Made by a program: the position numbers and the translations under genes
The notes under the pieces: generated by a model
What the model was told of the DNA's origin: nothing
The model's input: only the letters and a program-made list of their open reading frames with translations
Databases searched by the model: none
Source of the DNA: an uncultured Collinsella sp.
GTDB taxonomy: Bacteria; Actinomycetota; Coriobacteriia; Coriobacteriales; Coriobacteriaceae
Reading direction: 5' to 3'
Assembly (NCBI GenBank): GCA_900541145.1
Contig: UQIH01000023.1
Location: 1-31,785 of the forward strand
Length of the DNA: 31,785 nt
Shown: one piece after another, positions 24,061 through 31,737 of the stretch
Layout of the letters: the number at the start of each line of letters is the position of its first letter
How positions within the stretch are numbered: the first letter of the stretch is position 1

Positions 24061-25251
24061 CTAGTCTCCGGCCCCGAAGACCTTGCCCTCGGGCGTGAGA
24101 CTGCTTGTTTGGACAAATGATGGGCTGTTGGATTCGACAGTCTGCATGTCATCGATTGCTGCAACTTCATTAATTGTCGGGTCATCCAGCGTGATGCCCT
24201 CGAGTGTTGCTTTTTCGAGGTCGATTCGTTGACGCTCTTCGGAATCCTGGCGAAGCTGCTTCTGAATTCGCTTTTTCTCTTCTATAAACCTTCTGAGAAC
24301 AAACTGTCTCAGGTCCTCTTGCATGACTTGAAAGTCTTTTGGCAGACGCGAGGGGCGTATACCTTCTTTTCGTTGGATTGCCTCCATGACCCTAACGAAA
24401 GCGCTGGCATGCATAAAGGAATAACGGCTGACGGTGATGATTCCGTATCCCATGGACGCAAGCGCATTCTTGCGTTCCTCATCGATGGCGCGGTCTTCTT
24501 CCGCGTCATGATAAAAACCGTTGTATTCAATGTCTGTGCGAGATTTCTTTAGATACGCATCCATAAAGAACTTCTTGCGTCTCGTGAGATTCTTTGCGGC
24601 GGCGGTGACCTGCACCTCGTAATCGGTCTCAATTCCCTTAATACCAAGCCCTCCTTCGCTTTTGGGCAGCGTTAGCATCATGACAAAGGCCGTTTCCATG
24701 GGAGACCGGCATCCGTCGCGCACACATTGGATCGCCTTTCGGGCAAGGGCCAAACCGTCGCATCTGGTAATGGAATTAAAGAACTGCTTTAACCTCTCGG
24801 TCGAGGTGAGCGCGAAACGCTCGCTATAAGAGGTGGAAGAGCCGGTTCCAAGGGAGTAAGCGCTGCACAATTCAAAGTAGTACTCCACCAGTTCGCGAAA
24901 AGGGAGATAGGTGGCGGCCTGAAGTGCGCAAAGCTCAACGCTAACAATGAAGATGCCATCTTCAAGCTCTATAAAGCGTGAGTTCGAGAATCGTTTTGAA
25001 GAAACGTGGCATTGACAGTTCACTGCATAGCGCGCATTCCTGCGATGAAACACCATCACCTCGAGGGAATCATTTGCGTCGAGGGAAACATCATGTTTGG
25101 TGAGCCATTCTGCGGCTGCGTCAAGGAGCGTTCCGGTGGGACATGATCCGTAAATCGCGGCAGGGTTACAGGACTCGATGCCTTTCGCAGACACCGAATG
25201 CGCGGCCTGGTAGACCGCTTTTGCAGTGGTATGTGACAATACGATACTCAT
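24061..25251 (-). CDS. DUF559-like (PD-(D/E)XK fold) putative endonuclease
   Basis: A 396-residue protein. The C-terminal half resembles DUF559/Vsr-type nuclease folds: Glu186 (SPMETAF), Asp231 (FFMDAYL), Glu242 in DIEYNG, His248, then a D..R..L..MGYGIITV stretch. The N-terminal 180 residues are unrecognised and Cys-rich. A charged helix (about 310-350) and a disordered acidic tail follow. It looks AT-richer than its neighbours, and no ribosome site precedes ATG 25251. TATATA ends two bases before it, so a leaderless message is possible. Function might be defence or mobile-element-linked; that is inference from fold and context. Confidence 0.7.
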   Translation of the reverse strand: MSIVLSHTTAKAVYQAAHSVSAKGIESCNPAAIYGSCPTGTLLDAAAEWLTKHDVSLDANDSLEVMVFHRRNARYAVNCQCHVSSKRFSNSRFIELEDGIFIVSVELCALQAATYLPFRELVEYYFELCSAYSLGTGSSTSYSERFALTSTERLKQFFNSITRCDGLALARKAIQCVRDGCRSPMETAFVMMLTLPKSEGGLGIKGIETDYEVQVTAAAKNLTRRKKFFMDAYLKKSRTDIEYNGFYHDAEEDRAIDEERKNALASMGYGIITVSRYSFMHASAFVRVMEAIQRKEGIRPSRLPKDFQVMQEDLRQFVLRRFIEEKKRIQKQLRQDSEERQRIDLEKATLEGITLDDPTINEVAAIDDMQTVESNSPSFVQTSSLTPEGKVFGAGD

Positions 25252-25532
25252 GGTATATATCGTGTCAGCTAATGCCGTGTTGATGGCGCTGAGTGAAAAA
25301 GTCGTTTTAGAGGTCTAACCAAATGCTGTCCAAAAACTTGACGCAATTATGAGTTGGTATGCCCTAGATAAAAGTTTTCGCAGCTTAGCTATAGCATATA
25401 ACTACTCAACTGCCGCACATTTGATAGTGATGCATCACCATCCGATAACGAATTACGTGTCGGGAATTGGCCGAAATCGTTCAAAATGAGGGTTCAGAAT
25501 TTGTGATGGCAGATTTATTTGTGGAACGTAGG
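25252..25532. other. AT-rich spacer without a gene
   Basis: Upstream of the DUF559-like gene. I see no repeat of the window's families and no open frame with a ribosome site. The stretch GATATATACC next to 25251 may be the -10 region of that gene. Confidence 0.4.
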
Positions 25533-25572
25533 GCGGCCTCGCTGCGGGGGGGGGTTCCCGCTGCGAGGCCGC
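25533..25572 (-). terminator. GC-rich hairpin after the exonuclease gene
   Basis: GCGGCCTCGCTGCGGG (25533-25548) pairs with 25557-25572 with one mismatch; the loop region contains a run of nine G. There is no T-run on the minus side. The homopolymer is a possible sequencing weak point. Confidence 0.5.
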
Positions 25573-25606
25573 TCGTGATCTACGCCGGGGTTTGTCGCAG
25601 GCGTTT

Positions 25607-26575
25607 CTACTTGGCGAATAGGTTCTTGAGGTTGAACTCGGCTTGGACGGTGCGGAGCATGAGGTCGGTGTCGTCGAGGCCCAGGTGCTGCTCGTTGGCG
25701 TCGGCGGCGAGGGTTCCACGGCGGCGCGCCCAGTTCTCGAGCGCGGCGGGCGCGGATTCGCGGGGGAGCGAGCGGACGTCGGCATCCAGGCTGCGGCAGA
25801 TCTGGCGCGAGTCGATGACGATGATCTTGCCGGCGCGGCGTGCCTCGGCGTAACCGTCCAGATGAATTTTGAACCAGCTGTCCTCGAACGCGGCGTTATG
25901 CGCCATGTACGGGTACTTCTTCATAAGCTTGAGCAGCTGCTTCTGCAGTTCCTTGTTCTCGCGGAAGGGCGTTTTGCCGTCGATGTCGTCCCAGGTGATG
26001 TGGTGGATATTCGACAGCGGCACGTCCTCGCCGCGATAGATGTCGGGCAGGCCGCAGTAGTGTGCCTCGGCGTCATGCGGCACGGCGTCGCTGGTGAGCT
26101 CCATGATTTCCCAGCCCACGTTGATGATGTAGCCGCGCTCGGGCGCGCGACCGGTGGTCTCGATGTCGATGCCCAGCACCGTGCCTTGGATGGGCTTGCG
26201 AGCGTAGGCGACGCCGAGCGCGTCGCGGTCGCCGCGGATCTCGCGCATGACGGACGCGGCAGTGCGCTTTTGCATCTTGCCGATGGCGGCGCAGGTGTCG
26301 GCGTCGGACAGGCCGCGCGAAAGCGTCGCGGGCGTCACGTTGCGCAGGCGCGCCTCGCCAATCTGGTCGCACAGGTCGCGGTTGCGATCGGCAAGGTCGC
26401 GCACGGTGGCAAAGTCGAAGCCGGGGTCGCCCTCGGCGGTAAAGTACTCGGTCTCGAGCACCTTGAGGGCCTCTTCGCCTTTCTGACGTTCGGATTCCAT
26501 GGCGCCGTGATCGCCATAGATAAACATGGGAATAAACGGCTGGCGCTCGTATTCGAGTGCTTGTGAAACGTTCAT
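25607..26575 (-). CDS. DEDDh-type 3'-5' exonuclease
   Basis: A 322-residue protein with an unrecognised N-terminal extension of about 130 residues and a DnaQ-like exonuclease domain. ExoI motif GIDIETTG (Asp137, Glu139), ExoII around AHNAAFEDSWF and the ExoIII His/Asp pair in EQHLGLDDTDLML give the DEDDh set, so it should hydrolyse nucleic acid from 3' ends with two metal ions. AAGGAG lies 6 bases before ATG 26575; the upstream frame to 26653 has no such site. It is divergent from the ArsP_2 gene. Not the Pol III epsilon subunit by length and N-terminus; the precise role is unknown. Confidence 0.85.
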   Translation of the reverse strand: MNVSQALEYERQPFIPMFIYGDHGAMESERQKGEEALKVLETEYFTAEGDPGFDFATVRDLADRNRDLCDQIGEARLRNVTPATLSRGLSDADTCAAIGKMQKRTAASVMREIRGDRDALGVAYARKPIQGTVLGIDIETTGRAPERGYIINVGWEIMELTSDAVPHDAEAHYCGLPDIYRGEDVPLSNIHHITWDDIDGKTPFRENKELQKQLLKLMKKYPYMAHNAAFEDSWFKIHLDGYAEARRAGKIIVIDSRQICRSLDADVRSLPRESAPAALENWARRRGTLAADANEQHLGLDDTDLMLRTVQAEFNLKNLFAK

Positions 26576-26644
26576 AGACTGCTCCTTGGACGGGCCGCGT
26601 CGCGCGGCTCGGTGGCATTGAGTTATGGCGAGATGATAGTTTGC

Positions 26645-26714
26645 CATGGGCAACTATTGGCATCGCGCCTAGGACAACTACAATACCCTAGTTGACCGCT
26701 AGGACTTTTACAAT
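26645..26714 (+). promoter_or_regulatory. Promoter and direct repeats before the ArsP_2 gene
   Basis: TTGGCA (26657-26662) and TACAAT (26679-26684) with 16 bp between. CTAGGAC-AAC-TACAAT (26669) is repeated as CTAGGAC-TTT-TACAAT (26699), exactly 30 bp on. CATGGGCAACT (26645-26655) is identical to 20194-20204 in the MntR-like promoter. Confidence 0.55.
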
Positions 26715-26746
26715 GCTGCCGAAAGACACGAAAGGTTCCATCCTTC

Positions 26747-27835
26747 ATGGATTTGCTGATTGATATTTTGCTCGACGCTGGCAAGGACACGCTGTCGCTG
26801 GTGCCGTTTTTGTTGGTGACATATCTGGCCCTCGAGACGCTCGAACATGTTGCGGGCAACCGCGTTAACGGCGCCATCAAGCGTGCCGGAGCCGCGGGCC
26901 CCGTGGTTGGCTCGTTGCTGGGCATGGTGCCGCAGTGCGGCTTTTCGGCAATGGCGGCCACGCTGTATGCCGGTCGCGTCGTGACCTTGGGCACGTTGGT
27001 GGCGGTGTTCCTTTCGACCTCCGATGAGATGCTGCCGCTGTTGCTCGCAGAGCAGGTGCCCGTGCAGACTATGGCGATGCTTTTGGCTTCGAAGGCACTG
27101 ATCGCGCTGGTCACGGGCTTTATCGTGGACGCGGCTATCCGCGGCCTTCGTCGTAACGCTCGCGCGCATGCGGCGATTCGCCGTACCGTGCTGGGGACCG
27201 CTTCCAATCCGGCTCATGTGAACTGCGCGCACGACGACCATACCGGGGGCGACATCATTGATGAAGTGGCCGAGGCGGGCGTGAGCGCTGATCACATCCA
27301 TGAGCTGTGCGAGCGCGACCATTGCGGTTGCGATGAAGACGAGGACGAGCACGAACACGGACATGGCCACGATCACGGTCATGAGGACGAGCATGAACAC
27401 CATGATGGCCACGGTCACTCCCACTCTCACGAGGGCGCGCCCCCCCTGTCGATTATTCGCAGCGCCATCTCCCACACCGTGCAGGTATCGGTATTCATTT
27501 TCCTGGTGACGCTGATTCTGGTTGCCGTGCTCGAGACGTTCGGCGAGTCCGCGATCGAGCAGTTCCTGCGTGGCAACGAGACGCTCGCCGTCCTGGGTTC
27601 GGCGCTTGTCGGCCTGATCCCCAACTGTTCGGCCAGCGTCGTCATCACGCAACTGTACCTGGAAGGCGCGCTGCAGCTGGCCCCGATGCTCGCCGGCACG
27701 CTCATCTCTGCCGGTGTGGGCTACCTGGTGCTGTTCCGCACCAACCGCAGCGCCCGCGAAAACGTCCTGTTTCTGATCATGATGTACGTCATCGGTGCCG
27801 GCTGGGGCCTCATCCTCTCCGCCGTTGGCCTTTAA
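26747..27835 (+). CDS. ArsP_2-family heavy-metal/Mn exporter with His-rich loop
   Basis: A 362-residue membrane protein with two homologous halves, each with a P(Q/N)C motif: GMVPQCGFSAMAATLYAG near 59-76 and GLIPNCSASVVITQLY in the second half. A cytoplasmic or external loop (about 157-229) has DHCGC and more than 15 His with Asp/Glu, a likely metal-binding buffer. The family (PF11449) is described as a putative heavy-metal or manganese exporter. GAAAGG stands 11 bases before ATG 26747, a loose ribosome site. Shared promoter words suggest control by the MntR-like regulator at 20271, but no riboswitch is visible. Confidence 0.85.
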   Translation: MDLLIDILLDAGKDTLSLVPFLLVTYLALETLEHVAGNRVNGAIKRAGAAGPVVGSLLGMVPQCGFSAMAATLYAGRVVTLGTLVAVFLSTSDEMLPLLLAEQVPVQTMAMLLASKALIALVTGFIVDAAIRGLRRNARAHAAIRRTVLGTASNPAHVNCAHDDHTGGDIIDEVAEAGVSADHIHELCERDHCGCDEDEDEHEHGHGHDHGHEDEHEHHDGHGHSHSHEGAPPLSIIRSAISHTVQVSVFIFLVTLILVAVLETFGESAIEQFLRGNETLAVLGSALVGLIPNCSASVVITQLYLEGALQLAPMLAGTLISAGVGYLVLFRTNRSARENVLFLIMMYVIGAGWGLILSAVGL

Positions 27836-27901
27836 GTAGATTATTGGGACATGTCTTACGATCTACCCCTGTGACCAGGGCATTTCCGCTGCCAAAACAA
27901 A

Positions 27902-27938
27902 AAGGTAGATTTCCGGGCATGTCCCGAAAATCTACCTT
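27902..27938. terminator. Bidirectional terminator between ArsP_2 and UPF0178 genes
   Basis: AAGGTAGATTTCCGGG pairs with CCCGAAAATCTACCTT with one mismatch; the minus-strand side continues into TTTTTGTTTT, giving a strong terminator for the minus-strand gene. A weaker relative (GTAGAT...GGGACATG...ATCTAC) lies at 27836-27862, so this is a duplicated GGGACATG-type repeat. Confidence 0.8.
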
Positions 27939-27940
27939 GG

Positions 27941-28423
27941 TTAGCGCAGCAGCTCGGTGAGGTTGCGCTTAAAGCGGGCCCGGTCTTCGCTGGTAAATGC
28001 CGCCGGACCGCGAGTGCGACCGCCGGCGCGGCGCACCTTCTTTTCCTCGTGGCGAATAAACAGTTGCATGTCGATGGTTACCTTGTCGTAGACGCGCCCG
28101 CGCACACCGATTGCGGCGGCATCGCGGCCGAGCACCATGCTCGCCAAGCCAATGTCCTGCGTCACGACTACGTCGCCCGCCTGCAGGCGTTCGACAATGG
28201 CAAAGTCGGCGCTGTCGGCGCCCACGCTCACATCGAGCGTCGTGACCCAAAATCCGCGTCGCGCATGCTCGACGTCGCGCGGATCGTCGCGGCGAATGTG
28301 GCGTTCCAGGTTCTGTGTGCTGTTGCCGGCGATAACGACGGCGACGCCCGCCCGCCGCGCGCAGTCAATCGACTCGCGCGTGACCGGGCAGGCGTCTGCA
28401 TCAATAAAGAGCGTTCGCGGCAT
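27941..28423 (-). CDS. UPF0178 (YaiI/YqxD, DUF188) family protein
   Basis: A 160-residue conserved protein of unknown function with a PIN-like/NYN fold suggestion. The N-terminus LFIDADACPV, the block DSADFAIVERLQAGDVVVTQDIGLA in parts, and GRVYD near the C-terminal third are diagnostic. The C-terminal tail is basic. ATG 28423 follows directly after the TAG of the HdeD-like gene with no ribosome site of its own, so it is probably translated by coupling. Confidence 0.92.
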   Translation of the reverse strand: MPRTLFIDADACPVTRESIDCARRAGVAVVIAGNSTQNLERHIRRDDPRDVEHARRGFWVTTLDVSVGADSADFAIVERLQAGDVVVTQDIGLASMVLGRDAAAIGVRGRVYDKVTIDMQLFIRHEEKKVRRAGGRTRGPAAFTSEDRARFKRNLTELLR

Positions 28424-29026
28424 CTAGTGCACCAGTTTGCCAAATTGAATAGCGCGAACAATCAGCGTTACGCCAAACACCAGCAGTGCGGCGCCGCTAA
28501 AGATGACGAGCATCTTGGCCGACCACAGCGGATAGATAAACACGAACATGCCGGCGATGATGGAGAGCGCGCCGCTCAGGATGGCGAGGGCACGGTTGGA
28601 CGAAAGCTCGGACTCCAGAATGGACATGACACCTTCGACGATCCAGCCAAAGCCGGCCACGATAACCACCATCGTGGTGAGCGTCGCGGTCGAGAAGGCC
28701 TGGTTGCGCAGGATTATGACGCCGCCCAAGATAATGAGTAGGTTGGAGATGATGCTCGTCACGCGCCAGCCGGTGGGCAGCAGTGGCTCGAAAACAGCGG
28801 TAAACAGCCTGATCGCGGCCGTGATCACAAAGTAGAAGCCCAGGACGGTCGTTAAGAAGACGAGGGACTTGGCGGGCGCAAACAGCAGTGCGATGCCGGC
28901 GACGAGCGCCAAGACGCCCGTGATGGCGTAAATCCAGCGCACGGCCTTGACGGCCTTGCCTGCCATGCTTTTCTCGTCAAATCCAAACTGGCTCGATTTT
29001 TGGTCATCATTCTTAAAGATGCCCAT
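28424..29026 (-). CDS. HdeD-like (DUF308) membrane protein
   Basis: A 200-residue protein with about six hydrophobic helices in repeated pairs (e.g. AITGVLALVAGIALLF, IISNLLIILGGVIIL, ALSIIAGMFVFIYPLW), as in HdeD/DUF308 proteins linked to acid resistance in enterobacteria. The N-terminal 25 residues are polar and cytoplasmic. AAGGAG lies 5 bases before ATG 29026. It forms an operon with the UPF0178 gene. The function outside enterobacteria is not established. Confidence 0.88.
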   Translation of the reverse strand: MGIFKNDDQKSSQFGFDEKSMAGKAVKAVRWIYAITGVLALVAGIALLFAPAKSLVFLTTVLGFYFVITAAIRLFTAVFEPLLPTGWRVTSIISNLLIILGGVIILRNQAFSTATLTTMVVIVAGFGWIVEGVMSILESELSSNRALAILSGALSIIAGMFVFIYPLWSAKMLVIFSGAALLVFGVTLIVRAIQFGKLVH

Positions 29027-29261
29027 AATGTCTCCTTTCCGTGCGGCGTAAGCCTTGATCGTTACGACCAGTATCGCCTAAAGGCGCTGACGTATGGGTC
29101 GGGGAGGGTGAAACGTAACCCAAAGGCCCCGAATTGTTTCCGTTGTTCCCCACGTCGCGATTTTCTATTCAACAGGTGTAGAACATTGCAGCCCTGTTCG
29201 TTATTGCCTACGTTTTAGGTTAGATTTTCCTAAGAACAATTGCCCGAAATTGGGGGTCCCT

Positions 29262-29933
29262 ATGAACGAAACAGTTCCCGCGGCGCCGTCTAGCGCGGAG
29301 TCGATGGCAAAGCAAGGTTGCGAAAAGCTCGGCCTGGACACGTTTGACGCGCTGGTCCGCCGCGCCCGTACGTGCCGTCGCTTTGACGAGTCCATGCGCG
29401 TGCCGCGCGAGTTTTTGCTCGAGCTGGCGGAACTGGCGCACCTGGCTCCCTGCGGCGCCAATGCTCAGCGTCTGCGTTTTCATGTGGTAAGCGGTTCCGA
29501 GGACTGCGCTCGCGTGTTTGACGAGCTTGCATGGGCCGGCGCGCTTAAGGACTGGTCGGGTCCTGCCGAGGGCGAGCGCCCGACCGGCTACATCGCGATT
29601 CTTGCCGAGCGCGCCGTTCCGGGCAAGCCCGCCGCTCCTATTACCGAGGTCGACACGGGCATTGCCGCGCAGACGATGATGCTCGCCGCCCGCAGCGCCA
29701 CGCCCGAGGTGGCTGCCTGCATGTTCAAGGCCTTTACGCCCCACGCGATCGATGCCATGGGGCTCGATAGCGACAAGTATGAGCTCAAGCTGATCATGGC
29801 GTTTGGCGTTCCGGCCGAGACGCAGGTGATTGATGCGATCGATTCCAACCCCGACGGCTCAATTAATTACTGGCGCGACGAGGCGCAGGTGCACCACGTA
29901 CCCAAGCGCCCGCTTGCCGACGTACTGGTGTAG
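29262..29933 (+). CDS. Nitroreductase-family protein
   Basis: A 223-residue FMN-dependent oxidoreductase homologue. The N-terminal RRARTCRRFDESM block supplies the basic FMN-phosphate contacts. ELAHLAPCGANAQRLRF is the usual PSxxNxQPW-like region. The mid-part DTGIAAQTMMLAA is the typical helix, and the C-terminal half IMAFGVPAE matches the family. Its usual partner Gly-Trp-like tail is missing, so substrate and activity are open. The ribosome site is weak (GGGGG before ATG 29262); TTG 29250 is an alternative. Preceded by a 235-bp spacer in which I see no other gene. Confidence 0.85.
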   Translation: MNETVPAAPSSAESMAKQGCEKLGLDTFDALVRRARTCRRFDESMRVPREFLLELAELAHLAPCGANAQRLRFHVVSGSEDCARVFDELAWAGALKDWSGPAEGERPTGYIAILAERAVPGKPAAPITEVDTGIAAQTMMLAARSATPEVAACMFKAFTPHAIDAMGLDSDKYELKLIMAFGVPAETQVIDAIDSNPDGSINYWRDEAQVHHVPKRPLADVLV

Positions 29934-29965
29934 CTGAGCGTCACCGCGGTGTGATCCGGCGGTAA

Positions 29966-30000
29966 ACCACCACAAAGGTACCTGTCCCCTTTGCGGTGGT
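29966..30000. repeat. 35-bp ACCACCAC...GTGGTGGT REP hairpin, second copy
   Basis: Reverse-orientation copy of 17352-17386 with arms ACCACCACAAAGG / CCTTTGCGGTGGT (one mismatch). It ends 15 bases before the next gene, so it may influence its translation. Confidence 0.75.
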
Positions 30001-30015
30001 GCGAGGGGAGGACGT

Positions 30016-30558
30016 GTGGCAGATTTGTATTTGGTGCGGCATGGGCAGACTGAGCTCAATGTGCAGAACATTTTGCAGGGCTGGCACGATTCGCCGCTTA
30101 CGGCGCGCGGGCGCGAGCAGGCGCTGACGGCGCGCACGGCGTTTGCGGCGCGTGGCGTGGCCTTTGATCATGTGTATTCCTCGCCGTTGGGCCGGGCGCG
30201 GCATACGGCCGAGCTTATCGTTGGCGAGGGCCGTTCCATTGAGCTGGTCGATGACCTGCGTGAGTGGCATTTTGGCTCGCTGGAGGGCACATCAAATCGC
30301 GAGATGCCGCCGCGGCCCTGGGGCGATTATCCGGTGGCCTTTGGCGGCGAGTCGGAAGTGCAGCTCCGAGCGCGCATGGTCGCGGCGCTGTCCCGCATCA
30401 TGGCCAGGTCGCAGCACGACTGCGTGCTGGCGGTTTCCCACGGCTCAGCCTGCCAGGAGTTTCTTGAGTATGTGACTGGCAGGGGAGAGCTACCCGACAA
30501 CGGTGCCGTGCTTCATTTTGGCTATTGCGACGGGGCGTTTTCGCTCTTGGGTTGGTAA
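30016..30558 (+). CDS. Histidine phosphatase family protein (copy 1)
   Basis: A 180-residue branch-1 histidine phosphatase (phosphoglycerate-mutase-like). Motif LVRHGQTELN holds the phosphorylated His9; SSPLGRARHTAE supplies the second Arg; REWHFGSLEG holds the acid; AVSHGSA has the second His. The GTG start at 30016 has GAGGGGAGG 4 bases upstream. It is followed 18 bp later by a paralogue, so this is a tandem duplication, probably one operon. Substrate unknown; candidates include alpha-ribazole-P or sugar phosphates. Confidence 0.92.
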   Translation: MADLYLVRHGQTELNVQNILQGWHDSPLTARGREQALTARTAFAARGVAFDHVYSSPLGRARHTAELIVGEGRSIELVDDLREWHFGSLEGTSNREMPPRPWGDYPVAFGGESEVQLRARMVAALSRIMARSQHDCVLAVSHGSACQEFLEYVTGRGELPDNGAVLHFGYCDGAFSLLGW

Positions 30559-30576
30559 CAAACGAAAGGACCCCCT

Positions 30577-31212
30577 ATGAATAAAGACCTGTATCTGGTT
30601 CGTCATGGACAGACGATATTTAATCTCAAGCGCATTATTCAGGGCTGGAGTGACTCGCCGCTTACGCAGTTGGGATGCGACCAGGCGGCGCGTGCCGGCA
30701 TGTTTTTACGTGCGCGCGGCATTGAGCCCGATCATGCCTACACCTCCACACTTCATCGCACCGAGCAGACTATCGCCAACTTGTGGCCGGGCTTGGCGTA
30801 CGAGCGCCTGGACGGCCTGCGCGAATGGTTCTTTGGCGACTTTGAGGCCGAGCGCGTGATGCTTATGCCCGAGCGCCCGTGGCGCGATTTCTATCGTCAG
30901 TTTGGCGGCGAGGGCCAGATGCAGGTGCGCGACCGCATGGTGACGACGCTGACCGAGCTTATGCAGCGTCCGGACCATACGTGCGTGCTTGCGGTAAGCC
31001 ACGGATCGGCCATCAAGGAGTTCATGGACCACGTGAAGGGCGCGGCGGCAGACGAGCGCGACCGTGTGCCGGGCAACTGCTCGGTGCTGCACTTTGCGTT
31101 TGACGACGAATCCGACACGTTTGAGCTGATTGAGATTTTTACGCAGGAGGATTACGCACGCGAGCTGGGCCTTGAACCGCTTGTGGCTACTGCAGGTCCG
31201 CAGCGCGGATAA
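30577..31212 (+). CDS. Histidine phosphatase family protein (copy 2)
   Basis: A 211-residue paralogue of the preceding gene: LVRHGQTIFN (His10), a TSTLHRTEQT block in place of SSPLGRARHT, REWFFGDFE and AVSHGSAIKEF. It is longer by a C-terminal extension with an acidic patch. The third-motif His of the neighbour (REWHFG) is Phe here. GAAAGGA lies 6 bases before ATG 30577. A perfect terminator at 31260 closes the pair. Confidence 0.92.
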   Translation: MNKDLYLVRHGQTIFNLKRIIQGWSDSPLTQLGCDQAARAGMFLRARGIEPDHAYTSTLHRTEQTIANLWPGLAYERLDGLREWFFGDFEAERVMLMPERPWRDFYRQFGGEGQMQVRDRMVTTLTELMQRPDHTCVLAVSHGSAIKEFMDHVKGAAADERDRVPGNCSVLHFAFDDESDTFELIEIFTQEDYARELGLEPLVATAGPQRG

Positions 31213-31259
31213 CGCGAGCGTGTCGGCTCGGGTCGCCGGCATAACTTCTCGACGCAAAA

Positions 31260-31296
31260 GGGGCGGAGATGCATGTACCTGCTGCATCTCCGCCCC
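31260..31296. terminator. Perfect hairpin terminator
   Basis: GGGGCGGAGATGCA (31260-31273) pairs perfectly with 31283-31296, 9-base loop, followed by CCTGTTTG; on the minus side by CTTTTGC. It serves the histidine-phosphatase genes and probably the converging gene at 31342. Confidence 0.85.
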
Positions 31297-31341
31297 CTGT
31301 TTGTTGAGCTGCCGATTTTTGTGCTGCGCGGTCTGGTCTTG

Positions 31342-31737
31342 CTAGAACCGCGCGACTTGGTGCGTGAGCAGACCCGTCGGAACCTGCGGCGCGGCGCCGG
31401 CGATCTGCGCGGCGGGGAACAGTGCGGCTACAGCAAAGTTGAACGGCTCTTTGCCCGTGTAGGTGCCGGCAGCATGGGCATCGTCGGCCAGGAGCTGTGA
31501 TGCCTCGACTAGTGCGGCAGCGTAGGCAGGGTCGTCGGCCAGTGCCGGCTCCGGCGCCTGGTCGAGCATGGCACGGATGGCGCCGACGGCGTCCTCGCGC
31601 TTGACCTCCCACACACGGTGCGTAATGCCCGCGGGGTCGGTGACGGCGTAGAGCGAGGCGCCCTCTTTGGCAGCGCCCAGGATGATGTCCATGACGGGCG
31701 ACGCCTCGTAGGCGAGCGTTACGGGACGGGGCTGTAC
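31342..31737 (-). CDS. DUF1015-like protein, partial (5' end lost at contig edge)
   Basis: 131 residues of genuine sequence, without a start. RPVTLAYEASPVMDIIL, the GITHRVWEV block and GKEPFNFAVAALFP align from memory with the C-terminal half of DUF1015 proteins. The hallmark ADGHHR is replaced by ADDPAY. About 100 residues usually found between NFxxxLFP and the final PTGLLTH-like tail are missing, so this is a shortened subfamily or a decayed copy. An apparent ATG at 31752 with the peptide MYKRQ is adapter, not gene. The true start lies beyond the window. Confidence 0.65.
   Translation of the reverse strand, partial: VQPRPVTLAYEASPVMDIILGAAKEGASLYAVTDPAGITHRVWEVKREDAVGAIRAMLDQAPEPALADDPAYAAALVEASQLLADDAHAAGTYTGKEPFNFAVAALFPAAQIAGAAPQVPTGLLTHQVARF

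Noticed and set aside
25541..25560. Nine-G run as a phase-variable tract
   Set aside because: It lies in the loop of a terminator-like hairpin, outside any coding frame or promoter spacer that I can see.
26713..26763. 16-codon upstream frame overlapping the ArsP_2 start
   Set aside because: No ribosome site and no sign of conservation; chance overlap cannot be excluded, so not annotated.
26747..27835. yybP-ykoY riboswitch before the exporter
   Set aside because: The leader is short and shows direct repeats rather than the conserved riboswitch core.
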